Source: Cyanophora paradoxa (taxonomy: Eukaryota > Glaucocystophyceae > Cyanophorales > Cyanophoraceae). From it: 64,000 bases of DNA. Location of the stretch: assembly GCA_004431415.1 (NCBI GenBank), contig QPMI01000116.1:186001-250000 (forward strand). The letters are read 5' to 3'. Under the pieces are notes generated by a model that worked only from the letters and a program-made list of their open reading frames with translations, had not been told where the DNA came from and searched no databases. Position 1 is the first letter of the stretch. Each line of letters opens with the position of its first letter. Shown piece after piece: positions 1-12,900 of this stretch. A program made the translations under genes and the position numbers.

Positions 1-2565
1 AGGCGAGCGGGACGCGCGGCACTGACCGGCGAGCTGGGCGCCGGCTTCTGCCAGGACCGGGTCCCCCAGCGTATGGCTGCTTCCTCGGACCTCCTCCTCG
101 GCCCCGGCCTCGGGCCCGGCCGCGGGCCCGGGCCCGGCCGAATCGCACGCGAACTCGCGCGCCAGGCGTCCGTCCAGGTAGAGGCGGCAGACGGGGTGCT
201 CGGCGCCGGCCCCGGCCCCGCCGACGGTTAGCGCCACGTGCACCCAGCGCTCGAGGAGCGGGAAGGGGTGGAAGGAAAGCGGGAAGGCGCGGGCCCCTCC
301 GGTCCGCATGACCAGGTACTCGCGCCCGTCCGCGAGGGAGAGCGAGAGGGAAAGGGCGCTGGATCCGGATGCGAGCGCGTAGACCGTCACGTCCGTCTGC
401 GCCGCCATGCGCCACTGGAAGCGCAGCCTGCGGAGCGGCGCGGGTCGCGGTTCGCGGGTGCGGGAAACTTTGGGGGGAAGAGAAGTACTAGTGTCGTACC
501 GGAGCTCCAGGGTGAGGGGCGAGGGGAGGGCGAAGGGGGGAAGAGAGAGGGCGAGGGGACCGTCGCGATCGCGCGATCGGTTCCACTCGCCCACTACAAC
601 CGCGCGCTTCGCGTCACCGGAAGATGAAGCGAAAAACCAAAGGCGAAACGCGCACCGAGGGCGCCAAGCGGGAGGCGTGCGGTGCCGGCGGGGACGGCTA
701 CGGAGAAAGGGGAAGATCGGGTGCCGCCCCCCGCGGCGGCGCCTGTGCACTGGAGCTGGTACGGTTCCCCCGCAGCCGGAACGGGCACGTAGAGGAGTGC
801 CCAGACCGCCCCCGGCGCCAGCTGCGAGACGGCGGCGCCGTGCGAGCCAAAGGGGCCGGAGCAGGCCGCGTCGAGGGACGTCGACATAGCGCCGGCCGCG
901 TCGACGTCGGACAGCGACACGTTCAGTAGGACGGATCCGTTGCCGGAGGCGTGGGCGGACGCGATCGTCGGGGCGCCGAAGGAGACAGCGGGCACGAAGA
1001 CCGCGGCGGGGGCGGAAGGGGGCGACGCGGCCCCCGCGGCGGTGCGCACGGCGGCCGTGCAGCTGAGGGGGTAGCCCCGGTCGGCGGTCGGGCCCACGGG
1101 CACCAGGACGGAGGCGGCGGCCGCCCCGGAGGCGAGGGCGGACGAGGCGCGGAAGGGGCCGCCGGGCCCCGTGCAGGCCCCGTCCAGCCACGCGCCCGCC
1201 TCGCCAGGCGCCAGCGACACGGTCAGGAGGGCGCCACGCTGGCCCCCCGAGGCCGTGGCCGCGGCGGCCCGCGCCTCAGTGATCGTCGGCGCCGTCAGCG
1301 CCACTGCGCATGCCGTCGCTCTCAGCGAAGCTATCTCGAAGAAGTAGCAGAGGATTAATATTAGTACCGGCGGAGTAGGCGGCCTGGAATCCGTCCCCGG
1401 CGCCGATCCCGTCGCTCTGGAAGGTGACGAGGAGGGCGCGCCCCGAGCTGGTGAATCGGAGCGACTCGAGGGCCAGCGCGCCGCTGCCGCGGAAGAGCCG
1501 CCGCGCCGCGTCGGCCGCCGCTCCGTCGTAGACCTGCGATCGCGAGCACGAGCGTGCGTCGGTGAGAACAGGGAAAGGAGGCTTACGCAGAGAACATTGA
1601 AGCTTCAGGAGCATTACTTCCCAAGGAAAAGGAGCTTAGGCAGAGAATATTTAGCCATGTAACAAAGAAACCAGCTTTTAAGCGGGATTTAGAAGATTTA
1701 GAATGGAATGTTACTGCAGATCTAGATGCACGGGCTGCCATTACAGAGCCTCCGAACAAACGGCGCTGGATTCTCCCGTGAATCATCTTATGAGCCTTTA
1801 AGCTTTAATATAATGGAGCCTTGGAGCCTATACGCCATAAGACCGTGCTAGAACACAGGAGGCAGTCGGAAGGGGCGCGTTGAGTGTAGGCTGACGAACC
1901 TCAATAAAATCGTAGTTAGTTTCCGTGCGGAACGACAAGAAGCGCAGAAACACAAGGAACCCCTCGGGGGCGGTGATCAGCCTGCCGAGGGTCCGAAGGG
2001 GCGGGCGGGCTCGGCTCCTCAGAACCAAAACACCGAAAGGCGCACGGAGCGGACCCACGCACCATTCGGCGCTGCGGTTAGGCTCGTAGTTCGCGGGGCC
2101 GCTGCCGTCTTCGAAGGACTGTTCGCGGTCCGCCGCCGCGGCGGGAAGCTCCGCCCGCACCGGCCCCGCCGGCGCCGGCGTCGGCGTTGCGATCGGCGAC
2201 GCGTACAGCTGGCCGGCCGCTGGCGGGGGCAGGGGCGCCCCCAGGAGGGCGAGGAGCAGGAGGGGCAGGAAGAGAGCCGGCCGGCGCGTCCGGATCCGCG
2301 GCCGCGGCTGGAACGCGCGGCGACGGCGCGGCCTGATGCCGGGCTCCAAATCCCCGCTGTTGCAGCCGGCGCCGTCCGTTGAGGTTGCCGACGGCCGGTC
2401 GAAGGCGGACGAACTCTCGGAATCGGGGAACCGAGCTCGAGGCTGCAGCTGCTCCGCAAACCGACTGCACCGATGGCAATGTGAATGGAATCCCGGGTCC
2501 AGCCCGGTCAAGGTCGCTCGCTCCGCCAGGACGTCCGACTCCATTACAGGGTTGCAGCTGCGCAT
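1..2565 (-). CDS. CUB / Ig-like / LamG extracellular protein, 5' part (runs off left edge)
   Basis: Multi-exon gene read right to left; its 3' part lies outside the window. The first exon starts at the ATG at 2563-2565 and carries an Arg-rich stretch followed by a Leu-rich hydrophobic segment (about 2300-2220) that looks like a signal sequence. A CUB-like domain follows: a YEPN motif, then APEGFLVFLRF near 1950, then across an intron VYDG and FTSSGRALLVTFQSD at about 1530-1400. Two Fn3/Ig-like repeats lie at about 1300-640; both contain Cys pairs. A LamG/concanavalin-like segment with RWVHVALTVGG and CRLYLDGRLA lies at about 560-130. Domain order and motifs match the divergent gene starting at 3977, so the two are paralogues. 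Likely a secreted or membrane adhesion or receptor protein. The long N-terminus before the hydrophobic segment makes the true start uncertain. Exon edges are approximate. Confidence 0.6.
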
Positions 2566-3976
2566 GCTGCTTCTAGGCTGTACTCTGCAGCTTCGTCGCG
2601 TCGAACATGTGCATGGCCAGCTGCAGCTGAAAAACTTGAAAGCACGTGAACGTCGCGGGTGCCCTGCAGCTGCGCCGCTGCACGAAATCGATATATATAT
2701 CGAAATCGCGCGCGGCCGAACTCTGAATTCGATTCGAACGAAGGTGATGGCCTGGTAATTGCCGGCCGCCGTCGCGCATATATATCGCGGCCGATGCGTT
2801 GGTTCAACTTTGCTGTGATATATAATGAGAAAGCAGCGGATGGCGCGACGCTGGAGTCGGTTTGTTCGATGCTGCTGCTCCGCGGCAGGCGGGGCGCCGG
2901 CAAAGGCGTTTTGTCTGAAGACGGCTGCCTACTACGATCCTAGGCCTTGTACATGTGCGATCGCACGCACGCGCGCGCGTCCACTTGAACTTCACATGCG
3001 CTGATCGCCGAACTCCTGTCCGAACCGACCATCGCGCCGAATTCGACGGCCTGGAGTCCCTGGACCACCGAACGCGCGTCGCGCGCCGTCAGGGCCTGGC
3101 CCGGCCCCTAGGTCTGCTGGGCAGTGCTGGCGCTGCAGCTGCCTGCAGCGGTTGCGAGGCACCGATCGACGGCTAATCCGAGGTACGTATACGCGGTTGG
3201 CTTCGCGACCGGTCGCCGCTGCGCATGCTGCTCCAGCTGTTCAGCGGCGCCGCGGCGCAGGCGCCTGCTGGATGCCGGTGCGCAGCTGCCAGGCTGCTGC
3301 GTCCATCAAGTCCGACGACTCCGACCGTCTCCGCCGGGCCGCGCGCAGGCGGAGTTTGCAATTGCGCGGCGCCGCCGCCGCGCCGGCGAAGGGGAACGCT
3401 GGTAGCCGGCTTAGCCCGGCTACCGGTATCGCTTTCTAAAATCTCGATCTCCGAGGAGAACACACCGCCAAGAAGGAACTCGGCGGGGCGGGTACAGTAT
3501 TGTAAGAGTGCATACAGCGCCGGCGATTGCAAATTGCAATTGCTTGGCGCGACGGCCGGCCGTCGCGATCGGGTCCGGCGTCGGGGGCTCTTTTGCAGCC
3601 GCGAGCAGCAGCAGCGCTACCGGGTATAGCTAGCAGCTCGCGGCCGTGCGCGCGATCTTGCAGGCACGTTGCAGCTGTGCCGCGACGTTCTTGCGTGCTT
3701 AGGAGCTGCAGGATCAGCGGCCGCGCGACTTGGCGACCCTTAGCTATAGTCCTCTCCGAGGCTTCGATCGGATCGGAGCCTCCGAATCGCCGAGGCCGCG
3801 GGTCTGGGTCGGATACATACTCCAGCGCGCGCGCGCGCCGAGCCCGCCGCGCTGAGAGCGGCCGCGGCTCCAGCGCGCGGGCGCTGCGGCAGTCCCCGCG
3901 AATCGGCCGCGATCGGAAGGCTGGAGCGGCCTGCAGCCTGCAGCTTAGCCGCATTCCATCGCACGGAGGCCTGGGC
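2566..3976. promoter_or_regulatory. Shared upstream region between two divergent paralogues
   Basis: This 1.4 kb holds no gene I can support. It separates two head-to-head paralogous genes, so it probably carries both promoters. It contains a 14-bp palindrome made of alternating AT flanked by CG (2689-2702), preceded and followed by CGAAAT; a second AT-alternating run at about 2780; and many CAGCTG/CTGCAG palindromes. No core promoter element can be identified with confidence. Confidence 0.3.
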
Positions 3977-6900
3977 ATGCCGTACTTCATGCCGTCGCCC
4001 TCGCCCTCGGGACACGACCCGCCCCCGCTAGCGCTCGCGACCGGTCGTAGCCCCATCCGAATCCGGAGGCGAGCCGTCGGCGGTCTCGCCGCCGCGTGGG
4101 GACTGCTGCTCCTCCTGGCGGCCCGCGCGAGCGGGCAGGCCGCCCCCGCCCCCGCCCCCGCGGCCGCCGTCGCGGAGCTCAACGCGACAAGCGGCGCGCA
4201 GTCCCTGCAGGACGGCAGCGGCGCCGCGAGCTACGCGCCGAACCTCGACCTCGCGTGGTACGCCTGCGCCTCCGCCGCCGGCCCCGCCGCGCGCCGCGCG
4301 CCGGCGCCGCTCACTTTCGCGCGCGCAGGCGCATATGGGCGCCCGAGGGCCACCTCGTCTTCCTGGCCTTCGCCGCCTTCGCCACGGAGGGCGGCCTGGA
4401 CTTCGTCGCCGTCTACGACGGCCCGGAGGCCTCGTCCGCGCCGCGGCTCTTCCGCGGCGCCGGCGCGCCGGCCCTCGAGGCGCTCCGGTTCACGAGCTCG
4501 GGGCGCGCGCTCCTCGTCACGTTCCACAGCGACTCGGAGGGCTCTGCGGAGGGCTTTTCCGCAACGTACGCCGCCGGTGCGCTTCACCCCCCCCCCCCCC
4601 CCCCTCCTGCCTCCTAACTCCCACCCCCGGCTGACCGACGCCCCCTCCGCAGTGCGGCTGAGCGCCCCGTCGATCGTGAGCGCCGCGCCGGTGGCCTCCG
4701 CCGCCTCCGTCAGCGTCGTCGTCCGCGTCCTCTGCGCGGCCGGCGAGGGCGCCGCCGCGATCGACGTCCGCTGCGCCGAAACCGGCGACGGCGGCGGGGG
4801 TACCGGATTCTCCGCCTCGGCCTCGGCCCCGGCCCCGGCCGACGGCGGCGAGGTCGACGTGGGGCTGGACGCCTCCGGGGCCGGCTTCCGCCGGCTCGAG
4901 CTCGCCTGCACCGCCGCCGCCCGCACCGCCGCCGGCGCCGCCTCGCCCCGCTCGGCCCCCTTTCCCCTCGTCCTCCCCGCCGTCTCCGTGGCCCGCCCGA
5001 CCCTCGACTCGGCCGAAGCCGACGGGGCCGGATCCGTCTCCCTGCACGCCTCCTTCAGCGCCGCCGACGGCGTCTCGGCCCTCGTCGGCTCCTGCTACGG
5101 CCCCGCCGGCTCCTTTTCCGCCGCCGCCCCCGTCTCCGGCGCCTCCGGCTCCGTCCGTGTACCCGTGCCCGCCTCCGTGGCGGGGTACAGCCTCTCCTGC
5201 GCCGTCGCCGCCCGCTCCGCCGCAGGGGCCCTCTCCCTCCAGTCCCAGCCCGCTATCATCTCCGTACCCCCCGGTTCGTCCTTCTTCTCCTCGATTCGTC
5301 CTCGAGCTTACCGGTACCCCCACCCGCAGGACTCGCCCGCCTTCCCTTCCGCGGCTCCGCCGCACGCCTGAACAGCAGCGAGGCGGCCGGCGCGGCGCGG
5401 AGCACGGGGCGCGTCCGCCTGCCCCCGCTCCTCTTCGGCGCGCCCTGCACCCTCGAGCTCCGCGTCAAGCTGGAGTCCGTGCAGGCGGAGACGGTCCTGC
5501 TCGAGGTCGGGGACCCCTCCGGCCTCTCCAACCTCGTCCTGCGGGTCCGCGTTGCTTTAATTTCCGCCCGATTCCCGCTGATCTCCGATCGGTTTCGAAG
5601 GTGGACTCGCAGCTGCGGCTGGCTGTCCTGGAGAACTGGGCGACGCCCCGCATGTCCTACCGCAACCACCCCACGGGCTTCGTCCCCCCCGTGCGCCCTT
5701 TCGCCGCTAAGCTAGCTAGAAGTGAGAAACGGAGATCTAAAAGAAGCAGATAATCCACTTATTATAATCTGCTAAGCTAGCTTAGAAGTGTGAGACGGGG
5801 ATCTAACTAAGGCTAGAAGTGAAGAACGGGGATACTATGATACAACCCTAAGCTTAAGTCCAACGGGGATCCAACTAAGGGTTGGATCTTAGGATAGTCT
5901 AACTAAGGTAACCCTAAGCTACTTATCTACTAATCTACTAGGATAGCTAGAAGTGCAAGACGGGGATCTGGCTAATCTACGGACGGACGGGCAGGCCGGC
6001 GTCTGGCTGCACCTCGCGCTAACGATCGGGCCCGGCGAGCGCCCCACCTGCCGCCTCTACGCCTCGGGGTACCCCCTGCTCGCCTACACCGCCGCGGCCC
6101 CGCCGCCCTCCGCGGCCCGCACGGGCAGCCTCCTGGGCGGCGGCGTGGCGGCCGACGGGACGGCGGGCTGGTACGCGCCGCGGGACCTCCGGGGGGCCCT
6201 CCTCGCGGACGTTCGCCTCTGGTCCGCCGCGCTATCGCCCGAGGAGGTCGCCGCCGCCCGCGCCGGCCTGCCCCTCGCCACCGATTCGCTCGAGCTGTAC
6301 CTTCCCCTCGCCTCCTCCCTCGAGGACGCCTCGGGGCGGGGCCGGCACGCGGCCTGGTCCCCAGGCTCAGGTGACCCAGTTCTGGGCCTCGAGTTCGTCT
6401 CAGTGGCCGAAGCGGAGGCGACGGCGTATACGTACGCGCCGCCGGCCGGCGCCCCGCGCGCCGGCCCGGCGCTCTCGGTCCAGAAGGTCCCGGCGGCTAA
6501 TCTATTCTAATCTAATCTTAATCTTCTAAGCTGATCTAATCTCAATCTTCTAAGCTGATCTAATCTTAGGTCCCGGCGGCGTCCATGGCCGGGCCCGTGC
6601 CCTCCCCCCGAGAAGCCCACGTGCGTATACGTGAGCTTTCTTACGCTTTCCTGACCTGACCTGACCTCGCCCCGGCAGGGCGCGGTGATCAACGACACGC
6701 TCTGGTCGATCGGCGGCCTGTGCGTCGGGCGGACGCGCTGCGCGGGCGGCGACGAGGCCCCCTTCGCCAAGCTCGACCTCACCGCCGGTCCGATACAATA
6801 ATAATGACAAGATAGCTTATAGGACGGCTGTCTATAAGGAGCTTAAAGCTTATAGGACGGCTGTCTTAAGGAGCTTAAGCACATTACCTCTAAGCATCGA

Positions 6901-9900
6901 TAACTTCGGCCTCCGGTCAACGCTTTAAGCTTCTCTAAGCATCGGACCTTTAAGCATCGCCCGTCAGCTTTGCTTGCTCTTGAGCTTCTCGCCCCCCTCG
7001 CTCACGAAGCGGACCGCGCGTGCGCAGACCCGCCCCGCTGGAGCGAGGTCGTCTTCGCCCCCGCCGGCGCTTCTTCTTCGGACCCGGCCCCGGCCGACGT
7101 CGAGAACAGGGCGCGTCTGTCCCGGCCATGGGCCTCCTCCTCCTCTTAACTGCGCCGAACCAACGCCTTATATATAAGCTAGCGAACCCTTCCTTCTAAG
7201 CTGATCTGAGCTTAGTCTGAGCTTAGTCTTTCCGCCCTTCCCTCCCTCGCCGAAAGGCTGAGGCTGCGGCAGGGCCGGGCGGTGGTGGTGAGCGACGGGG
7301 CCCGCTTTGTGTACGCGTACGGCGGGGTGAACCCGGCCGGCCGCACGGGCGCCCTCGAGCGCTTCGACACCTGGGCAGGTGTGCGGGAGCTCGAGCGCCC
7401 GCCTGCCTGCCTCTAGAACGAAATTCGAAGCTGCTTCCGTTCCGTTCCGTTCCGTTAGAACGGAAGCTCGCCCAGCTGGCGCCTCCGCCGCGCCCCGCCC
7501 CTCCTAGCTGGGGACCTGGTTCCCCTCGCTCACTTCGTAGCGGCAGGCGTTCGGGAGCGCATGCCGGACGGGCCGGCGCGCGGCGGCCACTGCGGCGTAG
7601 CCTACGGAGGCTCCCTCTGGGTCGCCTTTGGGTACGGCGCGAAAGGGACGGGCACCGTCTTCTCCCAGTACACGGGTACGGGGCCCTTCTCCCTCTACCC
7701 CCCGCTCCCCCCACTCTCCCCCCCCCCCCCCCCTCAGACGTGTACCGCTTCGATTTCGCGGCGCGCCAGTGGCGCTTCGACGAGGTGCCCGACGGGACGG
7801 GCGGGGCGCCCACGCCGCGCCAGTACCCCGCCTGCACCCTCCTAGGAGCCCGCTTCTACGCCTTCGGCGGGCGCGGGAGCAACCTCGAGGACCTGGTCGA
7901 CCTCGCGTGCGTACCCCCCTCCGTCTATTCCCGTACCCCCCCCTGAGGCCTTCGTTCGCAGATTCGTGGACCTGGCCGCCCGCCCGCTGCGCTGGCAGAA
8001 GGTCGCGCCCCCCGCCGGCTCCCCCGTACCCGCCTCCCGCTTCTACTCCCTGTGCGCCCCTTTCCGGCCCCCCGCCCACCCGCCCTTCGTTCTCATCCTG
8101 TCCTCCCCATGCAGCAACTGGGCCGTCGGCGACTCCTGGGTGCGCCCCCCCCCCCCCCCCTCCCTCCCTCCCTCCCTCCCTGGATCTAAATTTAGGCAGG
8201 TTGTGGTGGGCGGCTGCGCGTCGCTGCCGGTCTACACGTACGGCGAGGCGGCCACGATCCAGGACGCCTGGCTCTTCTCCGAGCGTGCGCCCGCGCCGCG
8301 CCACTCGGCTCCACCGCTCAGCCGCTTCTGCGCGCCTCTCTCCCCTGAGCGGCCCTTGTGCGTGCCTTGTGCGTGCAGGCTGCGGCGTCTGGACGCGCCT
8401 GCCCGTCGAGGGGCCCTTCCCGGAGCCCTACAGTCCGCCCCCGCTCCCCTCCCCGTCCTCCCCTCCCTTTCCTTGACGCCTCGGCAGCCTCGGCGGGCGG
8501 GTACTGGGCGCGGGGCGGGCGCGCCGTCGCCTTCGCGGGAGTGACGACGGGCGCCGTCTACTGGAACGACCTCTACCTCGCCTCTCTAGACCGTGCGCCC
8601 TAAGAGATTCTAACTAAAAGATCTAAGCTTTGAGAGGGTTATGAGCCCCTAAGGCCTAAGAGATTCCAACTAAAAGATTTTATGCTTTAAGGGGAACGAT
8701 CTCTATCTTGCCTCTCTGCACCGTGCGCCGCCCTAAGAGATTACAAGAGCTCTAAGCTTCTAAGATCAAGATCTAAGATAAGAGAGATCTTAGAGAGATC
8801 TAATACCGTGGACCGAGGTTCTGAGAGTCTAAGCTTTAAAGAGGAGCGCCGTCTACTGGAACGACCTCTATCTTGCCTCGCTGGACCGTGCGCCGCCCTA
8901 AGAGAGAGGTCCTAAGAGGTCGAAGCTTTAAGAGGGCTATGATATGAGCTCCTAAGAGTCTGAGCTCTGATCGTGAGAGGGCTCTGAGCCCTCGGGCCAC
9001 AGCGGCTAAGCTCTAAGCTCTAAGAGCGTTCTAATCCTCTAAGATGGTGGACCGAAATTGTAACAAGTCTACGCTCTGAGAGGGCTCTGAGCCCTCGGGC
9101 CGCGCGCGCGCAGCGGCGGGGGCGTTCGACGAGCGGTGCCGCGCGGTGCCGGCGGCGCCGTCCCTCCGCTTCGCGGCGGGCGGCGACGTCGACGGGGTGG
9201 CGGGGGTCAGCCTGCGGGCGGCCTTCAGGGCGGAGCAGGGCGCGGTCGCGCTGGAGGCGGTTTGCACTGCTGGCGCCGCCGGCCCTCTCGAGGCCCGCGG
9301 TTCCTTCGCCGTCTCGGACGCCGACGCGGCCGGCGGCGGCGCCGAGCTGCGGCTGCCGCGGCCGGCCGGCGCCTCCCCCGCCGCCCCGCTCGCCTGCGCC
9401 GTGTCCGTCCGCACCGCCGCCGGCGCCCTCTCCCCCGCCGCATCGCTCCGCGTGCCCCGGCCGCCCCGCCGGCCGCCCCGCGCCTCGCCCTCCTCCTCCC
9501 GCGGGCCCCGCCGCCCTCGCCGCCGCCGCTTTGGACCTCTCCGCCGCCTCCGCCGGCGGCGCCGCCGTCGACTCGGCCTTCGTGACCTGTACCCCCCATC
9601 TCGGCCGGGGCCCCGCCGTCACGGCCTCCTCCCGCATCGCCCCCGGGGCCCTCAACGCGACCGTACCCCTCCCCGGCCTCGCCCTCGGGACCTCGTACCT
9701 CTGCTCCGCGACGCTCGCCAACGAGGCCGGCGCTTCGCCCGCCGCCTTTGCAAACGCGACGGTTCCCGCCGAGGCCGCCGCGCCGGAGGGGGGCGAGCCG
9801 GGGCGGGCGGCGGCCCGGTCCCATCGCCGACGCCGACCGGCGCCCCGGCGGCCTCAGCAGCAGCAGCAGCGGGCCCGCCCGCGGCCGCGCCCCGCGTCGT

Positions 9901-12900
9901 GGCGGTGGCGAGGGGCCCGAGCGGGGAGAAGGCGCGCCTTCCGATGACCTCGCTGGCCCTCGACGGCTCCGGCTCCTGGTCCTCCTCCTCCTCCTCCTCC
10001 TCCTCCTCCGCCCTCCGCTGCGCCTGGGCGCAGCTCGCCGGCCCGCCTCTGGAGCTGCGGGCGCACGCGGGGCTCCCGTGCTCGGCGGCGGCGGCGCGGC
10101 CCAGGGCCGGCGCGTACCTCTTCGAGCTGTCGGTCGAGGACGCCGCCGCCGGCGCCCGCAACGCGACGGCGCTCCGCGTGGCCGTCCTGGCCCCTCTCAG
10201 TCCGCCCGCCCGCCTCACCTGACTTCTCCTTGTAGATAAAGAGATCTAGGACTGATTCGTGCGCGCGCAGCCTACGGAGTGTCGATCCGGCTGGAGGCCG
10301 ACTTCGGCGAGTTCGCGCGGCAGTACCCCTCCCCCGATTCGGCCCCCCTCGCCGACCGCCTCCTCGTCGCCGAGTCCGCCTACGGCCTCTCGGTACCCCC
10401 CTTCCTGTACCCCCACCCCTTTTTATCCTCGCCTGACTTTCGGCGCAGCTGTTCGGGGTTTCGTACCGCGCGGGGTCGGTCCTGCTGGACCACAAGCTGA
10501 CGTACCCCCCCTCCGAGGGCCCGGTCGCGGGGGTCGCGCTCCTGCGGGCCCGCGCGGCGGCGCTGGCGACCCCCGAGGGCCCCGCCGGCGTCTCGGCGGC
10601 CTTCGGCGGCGCGCCCGCGTCCGTCCGCGTGGCCGAGCTCGCCCCCGCAATCTCCGTACCCCGCCTGGAGGCCCTCGGGGGCGCGCGCCTGCTCGTGATC
10701 GGCCGGAGAGATGTCGTACCCCTCCTCTCCGCCGCGGCCTCGGACCCCGAGGTCCTCCCCCCCCCACTTCTTTTGCACTGTACCCTCTCCCTGACCTTTT
10801 TTAACAGGACGTGGTGTACGACGCCTCCTGGGAGCTCCTCTCCGCCGCGGGCCCGGCGGAGCTGAAGCCGGCGTACCCCTCCGACGGCGGCCCGGCCCTC
10901 TCCGCCTCCCTTCCCGGTACCCCCTCCCCCCATTCTCCGAAGCCGCCGGCCGCTCACGTAAGGAGCAGCGAACCTGACGGAGGGCCGCTACGTGGCGCGC
11001 CTGACGGTCTACAACCGCCTCAACTTCGGCGCGGCGCTTGACTTCGAGGTGGCGGTCGGCTATGGAGCGGAGGGCGGGGGCGGGGACGAGGCCGCAGGGA
11101 CCGAGGCCGGTGCGTCCGTCCCCCGCGCTCGCGCTGCTTCTTTAAGTTTAAGTTTAAGGGGTGCAGAGCCGGGGTCGCAGCAGCTGGCCGCGTCGCTGGG
11201 GGCGGCGGTCTCTGCGGCCGCGGCCGCCGCCGTCGCCGCGGCGGCCGTCGGCGCCGCGGCCACCGCGGCCGCCGCCTCCGTCTCCACCCTCGCCGCCGCC
11301 GCCGGGTCCGCCTTCTTGAACTGATTTGATGCTCGCCGCTGTCGCGTCGCGCCTCGCTGACTGACGCCTCGCATCGCCAGCGGGACGGGAGTGCACGCGC
11401 TGTCGCTCGCCGCCGCCGGGGCGGGGCGGGGGCGGGCGGACGGGCGGGCGGCGGCGGCGGCGGCGGCGGCGTCGACGGCGGCGGCCTCGGCGGCGGGGAG
11501 GCGGACCCTGCCGACTCGCTGCCGGACTCGCCGACGCACACGTGGGGGCCCTCGGCGGCCTCTACCAGGTCCCTTCTTTCTTTCCCGCGCGCGCGCGCCC
11601 CTCTGACGCTTCTCTTATGCAAGGATGCGAACCCCGTTCGGCCAGTGCCGCCGCGGCCGGACGCGCCGGCGTGGAAGCTCGCCAAGCAGCCGCCTCCCTC
11701 GCCGGGGGCCTTTCCCTCGTGAGCGGCAGCGCGGGCAGCGGCAGCGGCACAGGCGGCGGCAGCGGCGGCGGCGCGCGGTCGGGCGAGGTTCGGGAGGCGG
11801 AGGCGCCGGGCAAGCCCCGCCGCGCCTCGCGAGCGGCCAACTCGGTCTACCCCCTCGTCGTGACCGCGGGTTCGATATCGATCCCGTCCGAGGGCGGCGG
11901 CTCGGCGCGGGAGCTGGAGGGCGGGCTGGCCAGCACGCCCTCGTCGGGATCCGGCGGGCCGGCGCCGCCCGCCACCCGCGACGGCCGCGCCTTCCGCCGC
12001 GGCGGCAGCCAGATCCTCGTGCGCCCCCGCGTCCCTCCCGCGATCCCGTACCCCCCTGACTCTTTTCCCCCCCCAGCGCGTGCTGCAGCACGTGGGGTTC
12101 CTGGCGGGTACGGCGGCCGTCGGGGGCGGCTCCATCCCCCCCGCCTACGGCCTCTTCTCCCACGCCCTCGGTCGGCGGCCCCCGCGCTCGTCCCCCCCCT
12201 CTGAGGCTGACGAGGCGAGCGGGCGCAGGGTGGACGCTGCTGGCGCCCTCGGCGGGGCCCTTCGAGGGCGCCTTCGAGCCTTCCGCGGGGGGTACAGGCT
12301 CTCCATCGGCCGCCGAGCGCGAGCGGGCGGCGCTGGAGGCGGGGGCCAAGCGCGGCTTCGCCTCCGCCCTCTTCTGGACGGGCGTGGGCCTGGCAGCCAT
12401 CCAGGCCCGCCCCGCCCGCCCCCTCTCCCTTCTTAACATAGCGTCTGAGAGGGGCGCCCCCGCAGCTGATGCGGGTCCCCGCGGCGCTGGCGTACCGGCG
12501 CGCGGCGCGGCGCGCGGCGGCCGCGGGGCGTACCCCGCCCCGCGACTTCCGCCTCCTCGTCCCCCGCGCCGAGATCCTGGTACCCCCCTTCTTCAGATCT
12601 GACCCCTTCCCCCGTCCCTAAAACTTCGTTCGCAGTTCGGTATCTTCGCGGTGCAAGGCCTGGCCCTCCAGTCCGGGCGCGCCCTCTCCGTACCCGGGCC
12701 GCCCTTCTTCCCCGCCGCCGCCGCCGCCGTCCTCGTACCCCCCCCTCACCCCTCCCCCCCACCAAACCCGCCCCGTCCCCTCCGAATTATCGCCGGCGCA
12801 GCTCCTGCTGCTGGGGCTGCTCGTCGGCGCCGCCTTTCTGCTCTACCGGGCCGTCGCCGTCCGCGGGACCGTCGCCTACGAGGTACCCCCCCTCTACTCT

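Noticed and set aside
5264-5272. GTACCCCCC at 5264 as an intron donor
   Set aside because: Comparison with the paralogous gene shows Val-Pro-Pro-Gly is coding there and the donor is the GTTCG at 5274. GTACCCC alone is not proof of a splice site.
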